From Nemertoderma westbladi (lineage: Eukaryota > Xenacoelomorpha > Nemertodermatida > Nemertodermatidae), in the NCBI GenBank assembly GCA_032718475.1, contig JAUCBJ010006796.1, positions 1 to 64,000 on the forward strand: 64,000 nucleotides of DNA, written 5' to 3'. This document shows, in pieces, positions 32,901 through 44,416 of this stretch. The notes beneath the pieces are model-generated. The model was not told the origin of the DNA, made no database searches, and saw only the letters and a program-made list of their open reading frames with translations. Made by a program: the position numbers and the translations under genes. How positions within the stretch are numbered: the stretch's first letter is position 1; each line of letters starts with the position of its first letter.

Positions 32901-33837
32901 TTAGGAGCCCGCTTGACAGCGGGATACTTACTGTAAGAATCTCAGGGATACTTTCTGTAAAAATCTCAGGATACATTACACTGACTGACATACTGACTGA
33001 CATACTGACTGATAATTATCTAGGTTAAGGCACTTCCTGCCTGGCGATTTTGATGAAATTTTGCAAGTACATTGCTTTGGTGGTTCATAATCGCGTTACA
33101 AAATTTCAGATCGATTCTATGTGTGGTATTCGATATATTTAGTTTTTTTGACATTGTTTTGTCGCGAAATTAAAAGCAATGGCAAAATAACAGCTGGTGT
33201 TCATGATGAAATATGGCTTAATATGTTATACACAGTCATAGAAAAACGTGTTGGTTGCCAAGTTACATAAGCTGTTGGTTTCTAATGTATTACCCCATAA
33301 GCTGATTGCTCTCCCAGTGCTTCCTAAGGGTATATCTACAATAAGGTTACCCACTATGTTGAGGGGTGGATCAGGATAATTATTAATTTTAGTTACACAA
33401 AGCAGTGTGTTGTGTCCTATTGCAGTCGATACTCACTGTGGATTGTAAAATGTTTTGTCTGGGAAGAGATATTCCCGCTTGACGACGGGGTAATACCTAT
33501 AGAAGGAAACTAAATTTGTTATTTGGCTCTATTCGTTGTTATTTATCTGGTTGTGCACCATGGGCATTTTTTATAAATATTCGGTAATCGTATCTTATAT
33601 CTTGTAAACATGCTTGATAATGAAATTATTTGCTTCATATTATATTTTTGTTAGTGGTAGCTAAGTTGCATTTTTTATTATGTGGGGCGAGCCACAAAGT
33701 CAGCTAGCCTCACGCCTTGCAGTTTAGACAATTTTAGTTTACTTACTGCTGACTGACAGTTCTTTGTAATAGTCTTGGCTAGGATTTTTCCCCCGGGCTC
33801 CTTCCAGCCAGCTTGCTGGCTTTCTAGTACAGTATAT
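32901..33837 (+). mobile_element. Helitron-like non-autonomous element, tandem copy 2
   Basis: Nearly identical to 31821-32887 but with deletions (for example the GTTTTACTAGTAGGC stretch near 32182 and about 100 bp around 32410-32520 are missing). Same start and same hairpin-CTAG end (33816-33837). Two complete copies head to tail with a short spacer suit serial insertion or rolling-circle tandem arrays. Confidence 0.6.
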
Positions 33838-33859
33838 AGAAAGTGATAATTCAAATTTC

Positions 33860-34000
33860 CCTCTCAGCTATTTTTGGCCCAAACGGCAAGATAAAAAAAC
33901 ATACCATTACAACTTTTGGCCCAAACGGCAAGATAAAAAAACATACCATTACAACTTTTTAATATAATACGTTTTTTTTTATTTTTGGCCCAAACGGCGC
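33860..34000 (+). repeat. Short direct repeats TTTTGGCCCAAACGGC
   Basis: TTTTGGCCCAAACGGCAAGA occurs twice at 46-bp spacing, and TTTTTGGCCCAAACGGCGCC once more near 33981. No coding sequence. Confidence 0.75.
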
Positions 34001-34165
34001 CCCATACTCGGCCAATCATTTTCCGAGATAAACAATAAGCAAGCTGGCTTATTTGTCAGGGACCTTTCACTACTGATGCCTGTCATATATATGTAATTGC
34101 CCATTGCTTGAGTCGGACAGGTATATTATATATACCTGTTTTTGCAATTGGTTTTAAGGTTTTAA

Positions 34166-34282
34166 GGGGGGGGGGGGGGGGGGGGGGGGGGGTAGGGGCC
34201 CATAAGTTGCGACCGCCAGGGCCTGAAAATCGATAATGCATCCCTGCCCCGCCAGCCACCCCCCCCCCCCCCCCCCCCCCCC
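34166..34282. repeat. Facing poly(G) and poly(C) tracts
   Basis: 27 G at 34166-34192 and 24 C at 34259-34282 are separated by 66 bp. On one strand the two could pair into a long GC hairpin; the G tract could also form quadruplexes. Confidence 0.85.
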
Positions 34283-34382
34283 TCCTCCCACACCACCCAG
34301 TCTGCCAATGTCTCTCCCGACTTACTAAAATGTAATCTTTATAACCATTACACTTATCATCTATTATTTTAATATTATTTAG

Positions 34383-34576
34383 TTTTCCGTGAGGTGGCGG
34401 ATAAACTTGATCCGCTGGCACAGTTCTCTGTGGGCTGGGGGATATCAACCCATAATACCAAGCCAGCAGCACATGGTGGACTACATGTCTGTAAGAAAGG
34501 TGAAATACTCTGGGCAGTGGCTTTTCCGTCCAATCATTCGCGGCATATTTCATTTGCTTTCACTGATGTCGGATAA
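34383..34576 (+). CDS. Orphan exon, paralogue of 35087-35258
   Basis: Follows TTTTAATATTATTTAG with two bases of a split codon. It encodes FREVADKLDPLAQFSVGWG, then KKGEILWAVAFPSNHSRH, ending GTCGGATAA. An internal GTAAGA donor at 34490 (TGTCT|GTAAGAAAG) is an alternative end. It shares the F-(R/H)-E-V-x-D-x-L-D and LAQFS patterns and entry phase with the exon at 35087. Family not recognised. A frame just downstream (about 34690-34800) encodes IRVDGDQYIAFVLHETEMAE, which recalls the second half of a galectin fold. Confidence 0.4.
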
Positions 34577-35086
34577 TTGCCAATGTAATGATGTCAAATG
34601 ATGGAGGAGATGGAGATTCCAGTCCAACGGGCGCCGCACCGAACCGACTTGTTACTGCGCTCCCCCATAGAGACGGGGTGTGGTAATACACATCAGAGTT
34701 GACGGTGACCAATACATTGCGTTCGTCCTGCATGAAACTGAGATGGCCGAAATAGCAGCAGAGAGCTGGAGAGTACTGCTGCCCAGTCTGGGGTGTGACT
34801 GAGTCAGAACCGATGGTTAGTTAAGACTCTATCCCATATACATTGTCACTTCACTGTATCTTTCAATAATAAAAAATATGTAACAATTACGACTAAATCT
34901 CTACATACTAATGATAATTACTCTGGCATCCTGAATAGATGGGGTGACATGGCTATTTATTTTTGAAAAAAAAATCCACCAACAATTTTTTTATTCCAGA
35001 CACCCCGACAATTCAGTAAATATTACAAATTCGTTACATCTTTCTTCTATTTTTACTCTTCTATATATTATTTTTAAATTATTTAG

Positions 35087-35258
35087 GTCGCCAATTCAAC
35101 AATTGGTTCCATGAGGTGGAGGATGATCTCGATTGTGATGTAGGCCTAGTGGAGATTCCGAAGCATTCTCTGGCGCAGTTCTCTGCGGTTGCCACGGCTG
35201 CAGGGATCCGTCAAGATATTGATGAAATTTTGACTTTTGCAACTTTTGTGCACTGGTA
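35087..35258 (+). CDS. Orphan exon, paralogue of 34383-34576
   Basis: Follows TTTAAATTATTTAG. After two bases of a split codon it encodes RQFNNWFHEVEDDLDCDVG, then PKHSLAQFSAVATAAGI and a C-terminal hydrophobic LTFATFVHW before TAG. Same phase as the exon at 34383, implying duplication of an exon within one gene. Function unknown. Confidence 0.4.
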
Positions 35259-37319
35259 GAACAATGAAATCGAAGAAAAGTAAAAAACGCCTTGCCCTAT
35301 TATATAGGCCTATCATATTAACTTATAATATAGAATATATTATAATAATATATCAATATTAATAGCAGAATAGTAGGCTATAAAAATTATTGACTTGTAA
35401 GTACTTTCCTGTCTGACCATAATACTGGTACTGTAATAGGTCTAATAAGCTAATCTTTGATTTATTATATACTGTACACATGCGGTACCGGTACTTGCCT
35501 TTTTATTATCAGTTTTTTTTAATTTCATACATTATAGTTCTGTAAGTGGGGGGGGGGGGGGGGGGGGGGAAATTAAGAAAAAGGTTAATTCATTTATTAA
35601 TTGTTTCCTTACATCCATACCTTCCCACCATCTTTACGAAATTCCAAGTAACTGTATACCTGGCTGCCAGGACCATCGCTAGACAATACATACAATTATG
35701 CAAGATTGCATTGCCCCAATATGACTCAGGTATCCCAGGTTTAATTAATAGGCCTAGGCTGCTTTATTTATTGAAATAAACTGATGATTAATACGAATTT
35801 AATTCTGTAATTGGAATACCATTTCGACATTTTCACAATGAATGGTGTGATAAGCAGGGAGAAGTGACCGGTATTCTAATTACTATAATAAGGCCTATGT
35901 ATACCAGTATACTGCAGTACTGGTATAGGCCTACCTATACTACAGTACTAGGCGTAGGCCCCTATGCCAGTACCTTAATTAATAAATTAAATGTTGAGAT
36001 ATTACTATGCATCAATACAGCTATGTATATCACAGTATCAGTATGCCTACCTAGGCCTAATTCACTATCTACACATATTTGTCCTTAAGTAACCTTTTTT
36101 TTAAGACCGGCCTGGTAGGCCTAAGCCCAACTGACAGACGTTTCTTTGTATTAACTATTACTGATACCGGTAAGGCAAAATTTTAAAACAATTTGCATTC
36201 TGAAAATTTGCATTCTTATGTGGACATACCAGCATGCACCACACAGCCGGTACCAGTCCAGCAGTCTGATGGAAAATCAAACCATCCAGTGATGTTAGCC
36301 ATCTGCAGCATGCTGACATGTTGCCTATGATTATTTACTCTGATTACTGACTTGTAGGCCCTACTGCATACTGCAATATTCTTCCCTTCCGGCAGTAGTG
36401 TATCACTGAAGTAACCAATCAGTATTATTTTTTTTTTATTATTATTATTGCCATACTTAAATACAATAATGTATATAAGGCAGTTTAGAGTCAAGCCTCT
36501 TTAACTGATAATAACTCATCTCTTAAGGAGGTCACCTGGCACTCTATCCTAATAAATATATACTAAAATAAAATGCATGCAGTAAATATTACACCTACTG
36601 TATGGACGAAATGGTTACACAATATTTCCATGCAGAAGAGCAATAAGCTTTCAAGGTGACAACCTCGTCGGTTAGTGAGTCGATAGTGGACTGGAGTTTG
36701 TGAATATTCATTAGGATTTCATCATCATTTTTGAATTGTTGGAGAGCTGGTTAACCATGCTTATCGCGGTTCTATTATATGATTGAATGTTTTTTAAAAA
36801 TTGGACAAACCGTACATAAACATATTACAAAAATGGATCTGAAGAAAATTACTAAAAAAATTGTCGGATTGAAACTAATTTGCACATTTCGTGGTGCTAA
36901 AAAATTTCATTGCATGCATATTTTTTGAAAATTTTTCGAAAAATCTAAGTATCTACATGTAAATACACTTTTCTATTCAATACAACCACGCTGATTCCAA
37001 ATCCGTTGTCTATTTTTTCACTGCAATTCAAGTTTTTCCGCAATTGCAAAATCAATCTTTTCGTATTTTACTATTTGCACTTTTTATGCTAAAGTGGTGC
37101 TTCTTAAAAAAAGTCAAAAAATTCCGAATTCTGACATAGAATTATACACAATCTTGTTATAAATGTGTTCAACGTTCAAAAAAACCCAAGATCACCAATA
37201 TATACGGCATTGGATATAAGTTAACTGAAACAAGTAGTTTATTTGAAAATTATATATTTGAAAAGTTCTAGTAGGGGATATTTTCATTTTCGAGCCATTT
37301 TGGTTAGCTACAGCGTCTT
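35259..37319. other. Long stretch without a gene
   Basis: Holds 22 G at 35548-35569, many AGGCCTA(G/C) motifs at 35300-36130, and an AT-rich end. 36880-37100 (TTTCGTGGTGCTAAAAAATT, CTGATTCCAAATCC) distantly resembles the ~165-bp repeats of the piggyBac-like element. Nothing coding is recognised. Confidence 0.5.
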
Positions 37320-38352
37320 ATAATTGTCACTCACAATAATTAGGAAGGTTATTTTCTCTCGGTCTGTGCCTGAGAAAAGTGATCACAGTTCTATTTCTAG
37401 GATATCATTGAGAAAGAAGAATGTGGTTAATCAACCTGTAACCGATAAAAATGGATCAACAACTGTTAGAGTAGGGAAGAGTGTAGCTGCACCAGTCAGT
37501 AGCAATGGAGGATGACATTGAGGTAACATTGAGATGCAGCCTCACATCTGTAGCACCTCGAGTCCATTATTGCGTAAGAAAACTAATAAGTGCAGAGACA
37601 GTAATGGCTTTATTGGGAAGAAGTTTATATATTTTAAGGATTGCAAGGATAAATATCATCGTGAAACAATACAACAAAAGAGGACATGGAAATCAGGTGA
37701 TAATATTTCCAGCTTGGGGTCTATTGATAGTTCATGGTCAAAGTCTGGGGTCCGAGTGAGTGAAGATATACATGAGGATAACTGGGATGGGGTAGTTGGA
37801 AAGTCTGAGACATATTGAGAGAATTGATTTCTTATTGTCAAAAGTGTTGAAAGAAACATAATAAGAAGAAATATGTGAGTATGAAGGGAGGGAGTGATAC
37901 CGAGTCATCTGTAGGAGAATACTGGAACCAAGACCGATTAATAGATTTGAGTAGTCATCAGGAAATACCACTTAATAGAAGAAGTATAGCAAAGAGTAAG
38001 AACTGTAACATTCACGATGCTCCAGGGGGGAAGGAGTATTGCAGAAGTTATTATATAGATAATTTACTGCCACAGAAATCTGGATCATGTAGAAACTGCT
38101 CTGCAACAATTCGCATAGGAGGGAAATATTGTGGAAAATCTTACAAAGGAAATTATAGGACATCCCAGAAAGATGGTTCCATTAATAGTGATGCAAGCAT
38201 CACAATTATTGGAGAGTCTGCAGTCTGTCAGAACTTGTGGAGAATGCAATAAGCCAATTCCTTACTACAGGAAGAGATATTGCAGTATAGAGTGTTTGGG
38301 TCAGCATAACATCATTACAAGGTCTGGGTTAGGAGATTGTTCTATGCCATGA
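37320..38352 (+). pseudogene. Cys-rich protein remnant with three degenerate zinc-knuckle-like repeats
   Basis: Three frames on the plus strand carry one repeated pattern: NKCRDSNGFIGKKFIYFKDC near 37590, SCRNCSATIRIGGKYCGKSY near 38090, and TCGECNKPIPYYRKRYCSIE near 38240 (the last gives C-x2-C, then YC-x3-C-x3-H). Linkers are Ser/Asp-rich (GSDTESSVGEYWNQDR). The frames are broken by stops at 37515, 37816 and 38250, so this is a decayed gene or several unspliced exons. It is followed at 38438 by a LINE insertion. Zinc binding is inferred; the family is not recognised. Confidence 0.4.
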
Positions 38353-38437
38353 GTTTCTACTGCAAAGGGAACTCACTCAATACCTAGTCCACAACCGATA
38401 TATCCCATAGAATATCTAGCCTCCGCAATGGAATCTC

Positions 38438-39206
38438 CGGCTCCTCAGCTCATTAGAACATGCTGCTTCTAGTGTTGGTCTTTTTATTAACTCCAGAAAG
38501 ACCAAAATTTTGACAGTTAACTTTGAAAGTTCTCAGCAAGTCTCTGATCGGATGAGCATAAGCTCAAAGGATGGTATGCTTGAGCATGTGGACGACTTCT
38601 GTTACCTGGGATCATGGATCCGGAAGTCAGGTGAGGACAATCGAATACGTAAGGGAAAGGCATGGGCAGCCTTGAATAGGCTTTCAGGATTTGGAAGTCA
38701 CTGAGAATTAATCGGAAACTTAAGGTCCAATTATTTAGAGCAGCAGTAGTTCCAGTACTCCTCTATGGGAGTCCATGCTGGGCTCTAACTGCTGAGGACA
38801 CCAAATCTCTGGATGGCACAATCACAAGAATGCTACGCCGGGTTCATTGTGTCAAGTATAATGCACACATCTCCAACCAGACACTATATAACATTGGAGG
38901 TGTCTCATTGGTTCCCCCAAGCTTAACACTAGAACAAAATCGCCTCCGCTTTGCAGGACATTGCTTTCGCCGTGAGGACCAGCCAGTGCATAATCTTGTA
39001 CTTTGGCAGCCTCATGGAGTGAATAAGCATGGTGGATAGCCCATGACTTTCTTGAGACGCATCTTAAAGGACACTGGCCTTGAAGATGCGGATGATCTAG
39101 CAAATGTCATGGGTGATAGGGAGTTGTGGCGGCGCAATTTTGTCGACAAGCCGGCACAGCATTCTTAAAAATCCAGCTGCAATGCAGCATGCCGATACTA
39201 GTAGTA
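38438..39206 (+). mobile_element. RTE-like LINE, 5'-truncated copy with complete 3' end
   Basis: Starts in the reverse transcriptase (CGGCTCCTCAGCTCATTAGA, as at 62890) and runs to the 3' end GCATGCCGATACTAGTAGTA. It has a frame break near 38690 (one missing base in the CAGGATTTGGAAG region) and a TAG at 39037, so it is dead. Truncation at the 5' end with an intact tail is typical of target-primed reverse transcription. Confidence 0.95.
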
Positions 39207-39690
39207 CTATAACAAGTTTCTACATCATCCCAGTCATCAATAAGTACTCAAATCACCAGAACTTCAACCATGCTCACTCTCAGTTGGTGTAATAACCCCA
39301 CCAAGAACAGGTATAACAGATATTTCACCATCTGAAGATGTTCGCTTGCCACCACCCCATCCACCTTCTCCACATCCTTCCTCCTCCTGGGCTGTGCAGA
39401 CCAACCTCTGAGCTCTGTGCTCTTAGCAATGAAGAACAGCAGTATTATGCTTTTATACCAAGGACTATAGCTGCTGATGTGCCACCACCTTCAAACATAA
39501 ACCCCATACCATTACCACCTCGAAGTACATCAACATCCTCTAGAGTACCACCTCGAGTTCAACAACACCCAGCCAGCACCACAACCAGCAGCAGAATCTT
39601 AACCCTAAGTCTCTGCACCCCTCTTAGAAGAGCGCAATGACGCAATGGATTGGGGTGAATTTGATGAAGTTGAAGATGCGCCATAAAATT
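39207..39690 (+). pseudogene. Pro/Ser/Thr-rich coding-like remnant
   Basis: After the LINE tail, several frames read PPPGLCRPTSELCALSNEEQ, then PPSNINPIPLPPRSTSTSS and MDWGEFDEVEDAP, the last two in different frames. Biased composition and the acidic end before a TAA at 39686 suggest the 3' end of the gene that the LINE split from 37320-38352. This is an inference from position only. Confidence 0.3.
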
Positions 39691-40785
39691 GTAATATTTT
39701 ATCAACCTTTATGGAATTCGATGGGGTTTTGGATTTTGATATTAAACACAATGCAAACATCATCATAAACATACAACATCCCATCCTCATTAACTTGAAG
39801 GTTTACTGAAGCTAGATCATCAGGACCTTCTTTTCTGTAAAGGTGCGGCTTAATTCATTCGCTCTGTAGCACTGTAGGGTAGAATACAAAAATATAATAT
39901 TGAAGCGCCAATTTATAATTCAGTTGTAAGATAAATTTAGAAAAATACATTTACAAATACAATTACAAATAAAACAAACCACATAAAAGATAAGCTGAGT
40001 AGTAGGGGCTTGGCCGGCTCAGCGACAGTTAGACCCAACTGACTGGCGCCAGACTGTCTGGGTGACACCCAATGACACCTATGGGTGTCATTGGGTGTCA
40101 TTGGCGCCAGACTGTCTGGGTGAACCTCCTAATTAGGCTAATTAGACCCTAATTGACAGGTGTCATCAATTAATTAGTACAACTAAACCCTAATAATAAA
40201 CCCTGATAATCCTGGTATTATTTGAATTATTTCATTTGTTTTTAACTTGTTTTCTTGAAATTAACAACATTCTTTATTAGGGTATTTAGATTCAAAATGC
40301 TGAAAATCTAGAACATAAACATAAACTTAAAAACTTAAACTTAACGGAACTTAAACGCCTTACCCGAATAAACGACCCCCTTTGAATAAACTCCTCCCCA
40401 ATTGGTAATTTATATAATTAAATGCCCGGCTCTTTGAGTAAATACGGTATATGTTTTATTCGTTCGACCTTCTTTCCGGTTTATGTAATGACTAATAATT
40501 AAATAATTAGTGTTAGCACACCCACTACTGTTAATGCATTACCCATAACCGATATCAACTGTAGCTATATTAGGCCTACAAAGAGATGTGGACCATGTGT
40601 AGAGATATGAAACAATGCTTCTCCTACATTACCCTACATGATGGTGTTTATAAGGTGTTGTTAATTATTTATTAGGCCAAAGGAGGGAAAATGTTTATAT
40701 ACAGTACTTCATAATCTTTTTATTCAAATTCTTACTTTACTAAGACCAAACTTTAGTTAAACCAAATTGGCATACAACTCTTGTC
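39691..40785. other. No gene; hairpin element inside
   Basis: 40043-40130 contains the direct repeat GGCGCCAGACTGTCTGGGTG twice, around a perfect 15-bp inverted repeat ACACCCAATGACACC (40065-40079) / GGTGTCATTGGGTGT (40084-40098) with a 4-base loop. The rest is AT-rich. Confidence 0.7.
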
Positions 40786-42088
40786 ACCTACTACTTCTAC
40801 TACTACTAGGATCGGCATGCTGCATTGCAGCTGCATTTTTAAGAATGCTGTGCCAGCTTGTCAACAAAATTGCACCGCCACAACTCCCTATCACCCATGA
40901 CATTTGCTAGATCATCCACATCTTCAAGGCCAGTGTCCTTTAAGATGCGTCTCAAGAAAGTCATGGGCTGTCCACCATGCTTATTCACTCCATGAGGCTG
41001 CCAAAGTACAAGATTATGCACTGGCTGGTCCTCACGGCGAAAGCAATGTCCTGCAAAGCGGAGGCGATTTTGTTCTAGTGTCAAGCTTGGGGGAACCAAT
41101 GAGACACCTCCAATGTTATATAGTGTCTGGTTGGAGATGTGAGCATTGTACTTGACACAATGAACCCGGCGTGGCATTCTTGTGAATGTGCCATCCAGAG
41201 ATTTGGTGTCCTCAGCAGTTAGAGCCCAGCATGGACTCCCGTAGAGGAGTACTGGAACTACTGCTGCTCTAAATAATCGGACCTTAAGTTTCCGATTAAT
41301 TCTCGGTGACTTCCAAATCCTGGAAAGCCTATTCAAGGCTGCACATGCCTTTCCCTTACGTATTCGAAGGTCCTCACCTTACTTCCGGATCCATGATCCC
41401 AGGTAACAGAAGTCGTCCACATGCTCAAGCATACCATCCTTTGAGCTTATGCTCATCCGATCACTGACTTGCTGATGACTTTCAAAGTTAACTGTCAAAA
41501 TTTTGGTCTTTCTGGAGTTAATATAAAGACCAACACCTAGAAGCAGCATGTGTCACCGTTAACAGTAGACACAAATGTTGTCGAACCATCGTATACTGAT
41601 CTGATTGCTGCAATAATTTCATCAGGAATCCCATATAATGAAAGTATGCTGAACATACGTGAGCGAGAGACTGAATCAAAGGCCTTGAAGAAGTCAACAA
41701 AGATAACAGCCAGATGCCTGTCTTTCTTTTTTGATAATTCTTCAATTATCCTTCTAAGTGCCAAAATGGCTCCATGGTCCCACGACCTTTACGGAACCCA
41801 TTCTGATTTCCACGGAGCAGTCTCTCAATGGGATCCCTGATGCGATTTAATAGAATCCTATTGTATAGCTTTGCAGCAATCGAGATCAATGAGGATCCCC
41901 GAGATATAGAAGTTTCTTCTATAAAGTTATCAGGCAATACCCTGTCATTATTGAGGAGCTTTTCAAAGTGGGCTTTCCAACCATTGAGGCGATCGGCTGG
42001 TGATTCAGCCTTAACCTTGGTGGTTGGTTGGCTTTTCCGCCCAGTAAGCAAATTGATCGATTTCCATGCCTGGGATAATTGCCTGCTG
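40786..42088 (-). mobile_element. RTE-like LINE, truncated and internally deleted copy
   Basis: Reverse-strand copy with a complete 3' end ((TAC)n complement of the tail at 40786-40806). It extends to sequence equal to 61865 of the full element. Two internal deletions are clear: near 41550 (about 250 bp of the reverse transcriptase, including motifs B and C) and near 41910 (about 270 bp upstream of the RT palm). The C-terminal 165 codons remain open. Not active. Confidence 0.95.
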
Positions 42089-42190
42089 CCTGCTTGTCAC
42101 CTACTGTACAGTAGATTATATCCCAATTCAGTGTTACATTCACCCATTTTTTCTAAAGAGATTTAACATACTTATATTTTCAAACGGAAG

Positions 42191-42298
42191 CAGGACAATT
42201 CGGTCCCGGGAAATTCGGTCCCGGGAAATTCGGGCCGGACAATTCGGTCCGGACAATTCGGTCTGGACAATTCGGTCCGGACAATTCGGTCCGGACGG
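42191..42298 (+). repeat. 14-bp GGTCCGGACAATTC repeats
   Basis: About six units of GGTC(C/T)GGACAATTC after two units of GGTCCCGGGAAATTC. Contains repeated TCCGGA palindromes. Confidence 0.9.
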
Positions 42299-42300
42299 TC

Positions 42301-42639
42301 CTGGTGTTGGGTAGTTTTCATTGTAGTACTGCTGTTCAGTTCAGAACTACTGCTAGTTTATTCTACAAAATATTAGCCAAATTTTGTCAAAAACATTTTT
42401 TGTTTCAAACCCCATTAAACTATATATTTTCTGAAAGCTGGTGACGAGTAGATTACAGCTATGATAGTGGAAAACCTCCCATACCTGTTATCAAGACAGA
42501 ATACATACCTGTAACAAGATTATGCAGGTCTTTATAATTGGGTCTTTGTTTTGTACAATAGTCACCCCGCAGTGTCTGCGAATTATACATTGTAAAAAAA
42601 TATTTAAAAAAAATATTATTGAAATTACTTTCCGAAATT
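42301..42639. other. No gene seen
   Basis: AT-rich, with the weak palindromic stretch AATATTTAAAAAAAATATT near 42598. Nothing recognised. Confidence 0.4.
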
Positions 42640-43138
42640 AACATCCTGAAATTAATTTATGGACGTCCATTAATTACAGTAGTTATTTCATTACGATTCT
42701 GATTGGTTGATAGATTAATTTCGGGACGTCCATAAATTAATTTCGGGATGTCCATAAGTTAATTTCGGGATGTCCATAAATTAATTTCGGGACGTTCAGA
42801 TTAGTATACATACTCCTCCTTTAACGAAGCCCCATTCAACTCCTTTTATAAGACTGTGTACTCTATCAATGCCTCAGTTGGCGGACTCCAGTACTGCAAG
42901 GCTCAGCGCCGGGTAAGTTGACAATCTGTCAATAATAAAAATGAAAGCGAGCCGACATTTAGTCAGATCCACCAAATGGATGGCCAAGGAGACAGACTGT
43001 CTGCATTGAGCTGATTCGAGTTAAATCGCTTCGCCAAAACGACCAAGTAGCCCATAGAAATACACTACATTTTTTTGGTGATTTTGGCCGCCAAAACGAC
43101 CAAGTTAATGTTTATTGGGATTGGGACTGTAAATAAAT
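42640..43138 (+). mobile_element. 5' region of unrecognised element, copy 1
   Basis: Shares about 490 bp, inverted, with 51096-51594. The outer part has tandem subterminal repeats of ATTAATTTCGGGACGTCCAT (at about 42715-42800). The inner part ends at GGTTTATTGGGATTGGGACTG-type sequence and holds the imperfect palindrome TTTTGGCCGCCAAAACGACC. In copy 2 this region directly precedes a protein-coding start. Here the following sequence is unrelated. Confidence 0.75.
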
Positions 43139-43552
43139 TAGTCTTAAACAACGCACTGAGCCCTGGATGACCTCGGGTATTCTTAGTAATATCAGAGAAA
43201 GAGATAACTATTTGTATAAATTACTGTGTCACTCATACGGACCAAGTTAAATTTCGCCCTTGTTCAGTTGGCTCTCATGTGTCTGCGGAGGTCACAGTGT
43301 CACAAACTCCATTATTGTCGAGCTCAGACCCTGGCAGAAACCGAAATAATGAGTGCAGCGATTGAAGTGGGAGTTTTGGGGATCTAAGTAAATATAAAAT
43401 TTAATATACATTGCACTAACTCCACCTTACTTACTTATGCTACATTATTGTAATAATTTGTGCATTTGCATATCGCAATCTTTATATCTCCTATTTGTAT
43501 TTCGTACAAATAGTGATATTAAAAAATACTATGTCACAATAGGTTTGTATAT

Positions 43553-43752
43553 GAGAAACCTCCAGTTCCTGTGGTAGTGGGAGTCAGATATCAATTCTCT
43601 CAGATGAGAGCACTTATGTACCTCTCCCATCGCCAATAAGACATCGTAATTTTGCTTCTAATTATACCCAGACCAGTCACAAGACTGTGACTTACCAAGA
43701 TGTAAATGTGCAGACTGATACTGTCAGGTCTGGATATACCGCCACTGCGAAA
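43553..43752 (+). pseudogene. Ser/Thr-rich coding-like segment cut by a LINE
   Basis: An open frame reads SGSQISILSDESTYVPLPSP, then TQTSHKTVTYQDVNVQTDTV and SGYTATAK. It then runs directly into LINE sequence at 43753. It has no recognisable domain but has protein-like composition. Probably the end of an exon truncated by insertion. Confidence 0.3.
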
Positions 43753-43999
43753 CTTCGCCTCCGCTTTGCAGGACATTGCTTTCGCCGTGAGGACCGTCTT
43801 GTACTTTGGCAGCCTCATGGAGTGAATAAGCATGGTGGACAGCCCATGACTTTCTTGAGACGCATCTTAAAGGACACTGGCCTTAAAGATGCGGATGATC
43901 TAGCAAATGTCATGGGTGATAGGGAGTTGTGGCGCTGCAATTTTGTTGACAAGCCGGCACAGCATTCTTAAAAATGCAGCTGCAATGCAGCATGCCGAT
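43753..43999 (+). mobile_element. RTE-like LINE, short 3' fragment
   Basis: Encodes the C-terminal 70 codons of the LINE ORF (LRLRFAGHCFRREDR to DKPAQHS) with an in-frame deletion of four codons (compare REDQPVHNLVLW with REDRLVLW). It ends GCATGCCGATCCTAGTAGTA. Confidence 0.93.
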
Positions 44000-44149
44000 C
44001 CTAGTAGTAAGTTGGCCACAAATCTACGAAAGTAACCCTCGAATATTTCGGGATTATTTCACCATGAATTAATCATGTTAATAACACTGAAACTTTTGTG
44101 GGAAGCCCATTTGGTACAATTATTTGGGTCCTACGAATTACTGCAAAAG

Positions 44150-44416
44150 ACCGCAAAAGGCCAAAAAAGACCGCAAAAGACCACAAAAAACCCCAAAAGA
44201 CCGCAAAATACCGCAAAATACTGCAAAAGACCGCAAAATACTGCAAAAGACCACAAAATACCACAAAAGACCGCAAAAGAACAGAGAAGGCATGGGTATA
44301 CTGCAAAGACGAATTACCGCACAATACAGCAAAAGACCGCAAAAGACCGCAAAAGACAGCAAAAGACCGCAAAAGACCACAAAAGACCACAAAAGACCGC
44401 AAAAGGCCACAAGGAA
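44150..44416 (+). repeat. 10-bp minisatellite GACCGCAAAA
   Basis: About 25 copies of GACCGCAAAA and GACCACAAAA with an interruption at 44280-44330. The unit is stop-free in all frames of both strands (as KDRKRPQKTA on the plus strand), so the five overlapping frames here are artefacts. Confidence 0.92.
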
